A stretch of DNA of 64,000 nt from CAVZCK01 sp963798805 (GTDB lineage Bacteria; Pseudomonadota; Alphaproteobacteria; Rhizobiales; Rhodomicrobiaceae): contig CAWCVC010000010.1 of the NCBI GenBank assembly GCA_963798805.1, positions 992,001-1,056,000 on the forward strand, given 5' to 3'. Shown here piece by piece: positions 57,128 through 64,000 of the stretch. The translations under genes were made by a program, and so were the position numbers. Below the pieces are notes generated by a model. The model saw only the letters and a list, made by a program, of their open reading frames with translations. It was not told the origin of the DNA and did no database searches. The stretch's first letter is position 1; each line of letters begins with the position of its first letter.

Positions 57128-58386
57128 ACCGTGACGGACAAGTGCCGCCCGAAATCATCATCATCCGGCGATCGAACAACAATGGCGAGGAGGCCCATCA
57201 CGGCGGCGTCTGGAAGATCGCCTATGCCGACTTCATGACCGCCATGATGGCATTGTTCCTGGTGATGTGGCTGGTCAATGCGACCGATGAGAAAACGCTC
57301 AATCAGGTCGTGACCTATTTCAACCCGGTCGAGTTGACCGACCGGACGACGACCGACCGCGGGGTTCAGGACCTGCAGCAGGGCGGCACCGGCAAGGACG
57401 CCGAAAAGCAGCCGCCGAAAAACCAGCAGTTCGAAAAGCATGCCGCGCCAAAAGACAGGACCGGCCGGCAAAACTTTTCCGACGAAGGCTTGTTCTCCGA
57501 CCCCTATGACGTTCTTGCCAAACTCGCGGCCAAAGCCTCCAAGGTGCCGCTGCCGACGAGCGACGGGATTCGGCAGGACAGCGATGCACGCATGGCCGGC
57601 GGTGATGCTTTCCGCGACCCGTTCGATCCGGATTTCCGCTTCAATTCCAACGCGCCGGACAGCAAGAGCAGCGACATCCGGCCGAGACCGGTCGCAGCGA
57701 AGGATTCGTCGCCCAGTCAGGAGCCGGGGGCCGGGACCGGACCGGAAGCCGAGCGCGGGGCCGGCAAGGCGGGCGCCATGCCGTTCACCGATCATCTTGC
57801 CAAGGAGGCCGAGGCAGCCGCCGAAGCGAAGCGCAGGGCTGCCGCTGCGGAGAAAGCCAAGGAGCAGAAGGACAATGCGAAAACTCCCGATGCCAAGGCC
57901 GCAGTCCAGGACCAGGCCGAGAAGAAGGAGGCCGCTGCGGTCCGGACCGAATTGCGCCAGCTCGTCGCCAAATCGCATCTCGCCGAGCTGCCGCAGATTT
58001 CCGTGAAGCAGACAGCGGAGGGCGTGCTGATCAGCCTGACCGATAAGAGCAATTTCGAGATGTTCGGCCTTTCCTCGGCCGAGCCCAAGCCGGAGCTCGT
58101 GGTGCTGATGGAGCAGATCGCCAAGGTGCTCACCGATCAGACCGGCGACATCATCATCCGCGGCTACACCGATGCGCGGCCGTTCCGCTCCAAGACCTAC
58201 GACAACTGGCGGCTGTCGACGGCGCGCGCTCATATCGCCCATTACATGCTGCTGCGCGGCGGCCTGCCGAAGGAGCGCGTGGCGCGGATCGAAGGCTATG
58301 CCGACCGCGATCTGAAAGTGCCGAGCGACCCGACTGCTCCGCAGAACCGGCGCATCGAAATTCTGTTGAGGCCCGCTAAGGCATGA
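57124..58386 (+). CDS. motB: Flagellar motor stator protein MotB
   Basis: The 420-residue stator subunit has the membrane segment with the essential proton-carrying Asp36 (KIAYADFMTAMMALFLVMWL) and a long charged linker of about 190 residues. The C-terminal OmpA-like peptidoglycan-binding domain contains IIIRGYTDARPFRSK and DNWRLSTARA. The long linker is typical of rhizobial MotB. GTG start overlapping the fliH-like stop; ATGA overlap with motC. Confidence 0.93.
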   Translation: MNRDGQVPPEIIIIRRSNNNGEEAHHGGVWKIAYADFMTAMMALFLVMWLVNATDEKTLNQVVTYFNPVELTDRTTTDRGVQDLQQGGTGKDAEKQPPKNQQFEKHAAPKDRTGRQNFSDEGLFSDPYDVLAKLAAKASKVPLPTSDGIRQDSDARMAGGDAFRDPFDPDFRFNSNAPDSKSSDIRPRPVAAKDSSPSQEPGAGTGPEAERGAGKAGAMPFTDHLAKEAEAAAEAKRRAAAAEKAKEQKDNAKTPDAKAAVQDQAEKKEAAAVRTELRQLVAKSHLAELPQISVKQTAEGVLISLTDKSNFEMFGLSSAEPKPELVVLMEQIAKVLTDQTGDIIIRGYTDARPFRSKTYDNWRLSTARAHIAHYMLLRGGLPKERVARIEGYADRDLKVPSDPTAPQNRRIEILLRPAKA

Positions 58387-59960
58387 AGCTGACCACCCGT
58401 CTCCTGGCGCTCTGGACCGCGGCCGCATTGATCGGTCTTTGCGGTCCTGCGCTCGCAGGCGGCGGACATGATGGCAAGGCCGAACACGGCGCGGCGGCGC
58501 CGAAGGCGGGCGAGGCGAAAGCAGCCGAGGGCAAGGAGGTAAAGGGCGCGGAGGCAAAGGAGTCGGCGCCGACGGACAGCAAACAGGCCACCGCCAAGTG
58601 TTATCAGTCGCTTGCCAGCGAGGAGAGCAAGCCCGAAAGCAGCGCCGCGCCGGCGGACGAGGCTCTAAACGCGGAAGCGAAAGATCACGCCGCACCCGAG
58701 GCAAAGCCGGCCGACGCGGAGGCAAAGCACGAGGCAGCCCCGGCGCAGGCGACGCAGCTGGACGCCAAACCGGCGACGAAAGATACCGGCGCGAAAGAGC
58801 CGGCGAAGGCGATGGAGGAGCCTCATGAGGCCGCCATCGGCCAGCCTCATGTGGTCCAGCCCTATCAGCTCATCCGCACGCTCGAAACGGTTCAGGACAA
58901 AATCGCGACCGGCGACCGCAGCGCCAACGCCTTCCAGCGTGAGTTCATCACCGAGATCGCCAAGACGCTGCCCCAGGTCTCGGACGAGGATTGGCGCAAA
59001 CCGAAGAATTCCCGGGCAGCCATCGTGTATGCGCTGAGCGGAGGCGATCCGGGTGTGCTGGCAAAGCTTTTGAGCCTCAGCCCGGTGCCTTGCGTCGACG
59101 ACAATCTGATCAAGGGTCTGCTCGACTACAGCCAGGGACGCAACGAACAGGCCTGGGACCTCCTCTCCAAGATCGACCCTCGCACGCTCGATCCGCGCGC
59201 CGCGGGCCATCTCGCTCTCGCGCAGGCCATGCTGATCGCGTCGAAAGACCCGAAAAAGGCTATGGGCTTCCTTGATCTCGCCCGCATTCTCTCACCGGGA
59301 ACCCTGGTCGAGGAAGCCGCCCTTCGCCGGGAGGCGGTGGTCGCGGCGACGATCCAGGATTTCGGCATGTTCCAGATGCTGGTGTCGCAATATTTCCGCC
59401 GTTTCAGCCAGTCGGTCTATGCGGACGATTTCATTCAGCGCTTCGCCGTCGCCGTGACGACGAGCAAATATGCCGACGACGACAATTTATTTCTCAACCT
59501 CACCCAGACCCTCGATCAGCTGCCGGCGGAACAACGCCGGACGGTGTATCTCTCCATCGCCGAGGCCGGCATCGTGCGCGGGCGCGTCCGGCTCACACGC
59601 GTGGCCGCGCAAAAGCTTTCCGATCTGGCCAAGTCCGATCCGCCGCTGGAGCTGCGGGCAAAGCTCTATGACGCCGCCGTTGCGCTGGTCACGGACAAAT
59701 ATGACAGCGCGTTTGCCGAGCTGAAATCGATCGACCGGTCCAAACTCCCGGCGCGCGATCAGGCGCTGCTCGATGCCGCGCTCAGCCTTGCGGAGCGGAT
59801 GCATCTCCCGCCTCAGCTCAGCGGTCCGGTCACTGCGCCGCCTCCGGTCAGCGCCGAGCAAGGCAAAGATGCAGAATTGATGCAACTTCCGAAAGTGATC
59901 GACCCGGCTCAGAAGGCTATCACCCGGGCCGATGAACTCTTGAATGGAGACAGACGATGA
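58383..59960 (+). CDS. motC: Periplasmic motor protein MotC
   Basis: A 525-residue exported protein: signal peptide (about residues 1-25), an Ala/Glu/Lys-rich low-complexity region (about 30-145), then the MotC domain with QPYQLIRTLETVQDKIATGD, SGGDPGVLAKLLSL and RFSQSVYADDF. In Sinorhizobium MotC interacts with MotB and is needed for rotation, and MotE assists its folding. It lies between motB and fliK with four-base overlaps on both sides. Confidence 0.9.
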   Translation: MKLTTRLLALWTAAALIGLCGPALAGGGHDGKAEHGAAAPKAGEAKAAEGKEVKGAEAKESAPTDSKQATAKCYQSLASEESKPESSAAPADEALNAEAKDHAAPEAKPADAEAKHEAAPAQATQLDAKPATKDTGAKEPAKAMEEPHEAAIGQPHVVQPYQLIRTLETVQDKIATGDRSANAFQREFITEIAKTLPQVSDEDWRKPKNSRAAIVYALSGGDPGVLAKLLSLSPVPCVDDNLIKGLLDYSQGRNEQAWDLLSKIDPRTLDPRAAGHLALAQAMLIASKDPKKAMGFLDLARILSPGTLVEEAALRREAVVAATIQDFGMFQMLVSQYFRRFSQSVYADDFIQRFAVAVTTSKYADDDNLFLNLTQTLDQLPAEQRRTVYLSIAEAGIVRGRVRLTRVAAQKLSDLAKSDPPLELRAKLYDAAVALVTDKYDSAFAELKSIDRSKLPARDQALLDAALSLAERMHLPPQLSGPVTAPPPVSAEQGKDAELMQLPKVIDPAQKAITRADELLNGDRR

Positions 59961-61366
59961 CCGCTGCGGCGGGAATATCATCTGCGCCTGCGGCCCGGCC
60001 GGCGAGCGCGGCGGCAAAACCGCCGGAGTCCGGCAACGACCAGGGCAGCAAGCCGGATTCGACCGAATTCGCCGCATTTTCCGAGCTGTTCTCTCATCTG
60101 GAGCCCGAGGGAGACGTCTCCGGCGACCCGGCGGCCAAAAAGGATGACCCGGAACCTGACGGTGGCGCCGAAGCGCTTGCGGCGCTGACTCTCGAAATGA
60201 CCCATCACCGCTGGTTCGGCGGCAGCGACCCCGTGCCGTCGCCCGATGACGGGACGCCTCGGCGCAATGCGCCCGTCCTGGTCCAACGCAAGGATGACGA
60301 GCCGCCGTCGCCCGCCGCACCAAGGGGAACAACGCCGATGCCGCCATTCGGTATGAGCGGCTGGTTCGACCCGCAGCCGGCCAATGCCGGAGCGGCGGGG
60401 CAGCCCGGTCAGAATTCGGCCGCGGCATCCGCGAATGTGCGGGTCGAGCAAATCAATGTGCCGTCTCAAGACGAGCAGGCGCAGGCGGCAAAGCTTCAAG
60501 AGATCGCGGAAACCCTGGCCAAGGTGCAGGCCCAGGGCAGGAAACACCCTTCGCCGTCGGCGTCCGCGGCATCGCAATCCGCCTCTGGACCCAGCCCTGC
60601 CGCTGCGCCGATACTCGCGGCCAACACGCCGAACCCTGCGCAGCCCGATGCGCGCGATGCACTGTCGGCGAACCTCAAAGAGAGCCTTTTCGCACTCGAA
60701 ACGGTTCTCTCCAAAGGCGGCTCGACCGGCGGAGCCCATGCCCAGACGAAGGATGGCCGGCAACTCGGCCCTGCGGTGATCAGGGAAGCGCGGATCACGG
60801 CAATCCGGCAGGAAACCTATTTCATGCCCGGAAACCTGCCCTCGCCGGCCATGCAGATCGCCGACCGCATCGACCGGGACATTCAGGCGAACGGCCCACC
60901 GTCGGCACCGCAAGCGGACCTGCCGTCGCGCCCCGACGCCGCTCCGATCCGTATCCTGCACATCCAACTCGATCCGCCTCAGCTCGGCCCGCTCACCATC
61001 CGGCTGTCGCTGAAGGACGACGCCCTCAATCTCCAGCTTGCGACGCCCCATTATGAGACGGCAAAGCTGATTCATGACGACAAGGACGCGCTGACCGGCC
61101 TGCTCCGGTCGGCGGGCTATACGGTCGACGGGCTCAACATTCAGGTTGCGCACGCGGATAAGGGCAGCGGGGGGCAGCCGTTCAGCGGCGCCGGCCCTTT
61201 CGGCCAACCCGCCGGCCAGCAACCCGGATGGCGGCAGCCTGGCGGGCAGTCCTCGGCGCGGCCCGTGCCCGGCTTCGACACATCGGATTCGACGGCGGGG
61301 GGCAGCGGCCATGAGCAGCCGGGGCCGGAAACTGTCAAGCCTCGCGGCGGCTCTGTTTATCTTTAG
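59957..61366 (+). CDS. fliK: Flagellar hook-length protein FliK (MotD type)
   Basis: A 469-residue, Pro/Ala-rich protein of low complexity whose C-terminal part has the hook-length domain: LHIQLDPPQLGPLTIRLSL and AKLIHDDKDALTGLLRSAGY. In rhizobia the gene after motC, once called motD, is fliK. It measures hook length during export. The 3' end overlaps the transglycosylase gene by 56 bases. Confidence 0.85.
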   Translation: MTAAAGISSAPAARPASAAAKPPESGNDQGSKPDSTEFAAFSELFSHLEPEGDVSGDPAAKKDDPEPDGGAEALAALTLEMTHHRWFGGSDPVPSPDDGTPRRNAPVLVQRKDDEPPSPAAPRGTTPMPPFGMSGWFDPQPANAGAAGQPGQNSAAASANVRVEQINVPSQDEQAQAAKLQEIAETLAKVQAQGRKHPSPSASAASQSASGPSPAAAPILAANTPNPAQPDARDALSANLKESLFALETVLSKGGSTGGAHAQTKDGRQLGPAVIREARITAIRQETYFMPGNLPSPAMQIADRIDRDIQANGPPSAPQADLPSRPDAAPIRILHIQLDPPQLGPLTIRLSLKDDALNLQLATPHYETAKLIHDDKDALTGLLRSAGYTVDGLNIQVAHADKGSGGQPFSGAGPFGQPAGQQPGWRQPGGQSSARPVPGFDTSDSTAGGSGHEQPGPETVKPRGGSVYL

Positions 61367-61895
61367 CGCATCCCCGTCCGCCGCCGCAGGGCCGGTCGCG
61401 GGCAAGCAGCTTTGCGAGAAGGAGATGCTGCGGGCCTCCAAGGCCTACGGCGTTCCGCTCGGCATGCTCTATGCGGTCGGCCTGACCGAAACCGGACAGG
61501 CCGGCTCGCTGCAGCCCTATGCGCTCAATATCGAGGGCAAGGCCGCTTACGGCCTCACTCTTGACGCGGCGCTGCGCCTTTTCGAGAAGGCGAAACAGAG
61601 CGGGGCCAAGCTCATCGACCTCGGCTGCATGCAGATCAACCATTATTTCCACCGCGAGCATTTCGCCTCGGTGCGCGAGATGTTCGATCCCGCCAAGAAT
61701 GTCGACTATGCCGCGCGTTTCCTGAAGGAGCTTTACGCCCGCGAGGGCACATGGACGCTGGCCGTCGCGCGCTACAATGCCGGGCCGAACAACAATCCGG
61801 CGCAGAAGCGCTATGTCTGCCGGGTGATCGCGAATATGGTCGCAACCGGCTTCGGCGAGTGGACGCCGGATGCACGCCGCTTCTGCGTGCCATAA
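61311..61895 (+). CDS. SLT-type lytic transglycosylase
   Basis: A 194-residue exported protein with a signal peptide (about residues 1-25). The transglycosylase domain has the catalytic Glu in YAVGLTETGQAGSLQPYALN, followed by DLGCMQINHYFH and VARYNAGPNNNP. It cuts peptidoglycan, probably to let the rod through. The start lies inside fliK, with a G-rich stretch before it. Confidence 0.87.
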   Translation: MSSRGRKLSSLAAALFIFSASPSAAAGPVAGKQLCEKEMLRASKAYGVPLGMLYAVGLTETGQAGSLQPYALNIEGKAAYGLTLDAALRLFEKAKQSGAKLIDLGCMQINHYFHREHFASVREMFDPAKNVDYAARFLKELYAREGTWTLAVARYNAGPNNNPAQKRYVCRVIANMVATGFGEWTPDARRFCVP

Positions 61896-61993
61896 CGCTG
61901 CCGGGGCATTGCTGTTTTCTTTTCGCTCGAAAATTGCCGCCGGGCGGGCGATTGTAACGCAGGGTTGCCCGTTATCTGGCCGGGAGTTTCCGC

Positions 61994-63067
61994 GTGAGCG
62001 ACAAGCTGTATCTGCGCCCCATGGGGTTCATCTGGGGCGATGCCGCCGCCGATGCAGTCGGCGAGGGCGCGGCTGTGCCTGTTGCCGGCGGGCCGGCTGC
62101 CTGTCTTCATTTCGAGGTGATCGAAGGCGTGCCGGGACGCGCCAGGCGGCGCTTCGTAGCAGCGCGCGATCTGGCCGCAAGCCCGGACGCTCCGACAATG
62201 ATGGCCCTCGCAAGGATCGTGAGTGCGCGCCAGCCGGTTGCCGGGATCGGCTTCGACAGGCCGGTCGTTATGGGCATCGTCAATGTGACCCCGGACAGCT
62301 TTTCCGACGGCGGCGATTTCGCGTCAGCGGACGCGGCCATTGCCCATGCCCGCCGTCTCGCGAGCGAGGGCGCCGATATCGTCGACATTGGCGGCGAGTC
62401 GACCCGGCCCGGCGCCGAAACCGTTGGCGAGGCGGAGGAATTGCGCCGGGTGCTGCCGGTTCTCGATGGTCTTCGCGACCTGAGCGCCGCCATTTCGATC
62501 GACACCCGGAAGGCGGGTGTGATGCGGCAGGCGGTGGAACGCGGCGCACGGATCGTCAATGATGTTTCGGCGCTCAATCCTGACCCTTCCGCGCCGGCGA
62601 CCCTTGCGCGGCTCGGTGTGCCCGTCATCCTGATGCATGCCAAGGGCGATCCGCTCACCATGCACCACGGCCCCGCCTATGACGACGTGCTGCTCGAAGT
62701 CTACGATTTTCTCGAGGCCCGCATCGCGGCGGCGGAGGCGGCCGGCATTCCCCGCCATCGGCTGATCGTCGATCCGGGCATGGGCTTCGGCAAGACGCTC
62801 GATCACAATCTCACGCTGCTCGCCAATATCGGCCTGTTTCACGGTCTCGGCGTGCCGATCCTGATCGGCGTCTCACGAAAGCGCACCACCGGCACCATCA
62901 CCGGCGAGACCGATCCGAAACGACGGGCGCCCGGCAGCATCGGCATCGCCCTCGCCGCTGCGGCGCAAGCCGTGCAAATCTTCCGCGTGCACGATGTGAT
63001 CGAGACTTGCCAGGCGCTCGACGGCTGGTTCGCGGCTATCTCCGGGCGTTGGCAGCGCCGAGCTTAA
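61994..63067 (+). CDS. folP: Dihydropteroate synthase
   Basis: A 357-residue folate enzyme that joins p-aminobenzoate to the pterin. Motifs are VMGIVNVTPDSFSDGG, VDIGGESTRPGAE, INDVSALN and DPGMGFGKTLDHN, all intact. An N-terminal extension of about 90 residues precedes the TIM barrel, as in other alphaproteobacteria. It starts with GTG after GGAG. glmM follows, as in many genomes. Confidence 0.95.
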   Translation: MSDKLYLRPMGFIWGDAAADAVGEGAAVPVAGGPAACLHFEVIEGVPGRARRRFVAARDLAASPDAPTMMALARIVSARQPVAGIGFDRPVVMGIVNVTPDSFSDGGDFASADAAIAHARRLASEGADIVDIGGESTRPGAETVGEAEELRRVLPVLDGLRDLSAAISIDTRKAGVMRQAVERGARIVNDVSALNPDPSAPATLARLGVPVILMHAKGDPLTMHHGPAYDDVLLEVYDFLEARIAAAEAAGIPRHRLIVDPGMGFGKTLDHNLTLLANIGLFHGLGVPILIGVSRKRTTGTITGETDPKRRAPGSIGIALAAAAQAVQIFRVHDVIETCQALDGWFAAISGRWQRRA

Positions 63068-63300
63068 CCGGAGCGAGCCGCCAGCATTGTAATTATTTGA
63101 GAAGATAATTTACTGGAAAGCTAATTTTTGCGATGCTAGCGAGTGAAGCGTCATGCTATAAGGTTAATTCTCTTTTGTGCTTAAATCATGCTCTCCTGTG
63201 TGATTTCCCGAATTAAACTATCGAATTCTAATCGGTTGCATTTTGAGATTTCCGTCCATTTTCTCCCGAAGACTTAAGCTTAGCATTTGGAGGCCACTCA
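63068..63300. other. AT-rich gap between folP and glmM
   Basis: 233 bases, markedly richer in A and T than the flanks, probably holding a glmM promoter. GGAGG lies just before the glmM start. No gene or clear hairpin was seen. Confidence 0.4.
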
Positions 63301-64000
63301 ATGTCGGGTAGACTTTTCGGCACGGATGGCATTCGGGGTCAGGCGAATTCTGATCCCATGACCGCCGAACTTGCGATGAAGGTCGGCATGGCCGCCGGGC
63401 ACCTGTTCACCAAGGGCGACCACCGGCACCGCGTCGTCATAGGCAAGGACACGCGGCTCTCCGGCTACGTCATCGAGTCGGCGCTGGTCTCGGGCTTCAC
63501 CTCGGTCGGCATGGATGTGTTCCAACTCGGCCCGATGCCGACGCCCGCCGTCGCCATGCTCACCCGGTCGCTGCGCGCCGATCTCGGCGTGATGATCTCC
63601 GCCTCGCACAATCCCTATCAGGACAACGGCATCAAGATCTTCGATCCCGAGGGGTTCAAGCTGTCCGACGAGATCGAAAACCGCATCGAGGAACTGGTCG
63701 CCGGCGATATCTCCGGGCTGCTTGCGGCGCCGGACAAGATGGGCCGGGCCAAGCGCATCGACGGCGTGTTCGACCGCTATATCGAATATGCCAAGCGCAC
63801 GCTGGACCGCACGATCCGGCTCGATGGCCTCAAGGTGGTCATCGACTGCGCGCATGGCGCCGCCTACCGGGTCGCGCCGCAATCCCTGTGGGAGCTGGGC
63901 GCCGATGTCGTGGCGCTCGGCGTCACTCCCGACGGCTTCAACATCAATCGCGATTGCGGCTCGATGTCGCCGGACGCGCTGTGCCGCAAGGTCAGGCAGG
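63301..64000 (+). CDS. glmM: Phosphoglucosamine mutase (5' part)
   Basis: The open frame runs off the right edge. The first 233 residues include GRLFGTDGIRGQAN, the phosphoserine loop MISASHNPYQDNG with the active Ser102, and VVIDCAHGAAYRVAP. GlmM converts glucosamine 6-phosphate to the 1-phosphate for cell-wall and lipid A precursors. GGAGG precedes the ATG at 63301. GAATTC near 63344 is in frame and seems genuine. Confidence 0.95.
   Translation, partial: MSGRLFGTDGIRGQANSDPMTAELAMKVGMAAGHLFTKGDHRHRVVIGKDTRLSGYVIESALVSGFTSVGMDVFQLGPMPTPAVAMLTRSLRADLGVMISASHNPYQDNGIKIFDPEGFKLSDEIENRIEELVAGDISGLLAAPDKMGRAKRIDGVFDRYIEYAKRTLDRTIRLDGLKVVIDCAHGAAYRVAPQSLWELGADVVALGVTPDGFNINRDCGSMSPDALCRKVRQ

Noticed and set aside
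63338..63350. GAATTC in glmM as another GANTC insertion
   Set aside because: The frame is open from the ATG onward and the translation GQANSDPMTAE fits GlmM, so the sequence is genuine.

Overview
The window is high-GC DNA from an alphaproteobacterium, most likely of the order Hyphomicrobiales (Rhizobiales). The signs are a flagellar cluster with motC, motE, a DUF1217 gene beside flgF-fliI and two short tandem flagellins, together with DUF3309 and PhnA-like membrane proteins, REP-like palindromes of a type common in that order, and the neighbours folP-glmM. I cannot name a genus. I found no rRNA, tRNA, CRISPR array, transposase, integrase or replication origin.

Layout. 1-6.3 kb: an ArsR/SRPBCC pair, a CDF zinc transporter lacking its first membrane half, a PhnA-like/DUF3309 membrane pair, an orphan TAXI-type binding protein with a small Cys-rich partner, and repeat-rich DNA. 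6.3-19.7 kb: a low-GC DUF2806 gene, uvrB, an HWE-type sensor kinase, a three-gene cassette (nuclease-like protein, ParA, unknown), ruvX with an ICMT-like methyltransferase, a UPF0173 hydrolase and ligA. 17.7-21.7 kb: an H-NOX/GGDEF-EAL operon divergent from a hybrid histidine kinase, a probable nitric-oxide to cyclic-di-GMP circuit. 21.9-25.5 kb: a CoA-transferase/malonyl-CoA decarboxylase fusion and a VOC protein. 25.5-33.9 kb: repeats, then an MBL-fold lipoprotein, RraA-like protein, DsbA-like protein, HtpX, nucleobase permease, LOG protein and LysM protein. 34.0-38.5 kb: a chemotaxis operon (unknown gene, cheA-REC, cheW, cheR). 39.4-61.9 kb: flagellar genes in two opposing blocks, many joined by four-base stop/start overlaps. 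62.0-64.0 kb: folP and the start of glmM.

Several genes that should be intact carry an apparent one- or two-base insertion: uvrB, the GGDEF-EAL gene, the permease (twice), cheA, the DUF1217 gene and flagellin 1. In six of the seven cases the extra base or bases sit in a GANTC pentamer, written as GANTTC or GANTTTC. GANTC is the site methylated by the alphaproteobacterial enzyme CcrM. The most economical reading is a base-calling artefact at methylated sites, so these genes are probably intact in the organism.

Other points of interest are the fused CoA-transferase/malonyl-CoA decarboxylase, which could form a self-contained malonate-degrading enzyme; a structured RNA leader conserved by covariation in front of both flagellins; the nuclease-like/ParA cassette; and a 620-bp composite repeat whose two copies differ by one nested palindromic insertion.
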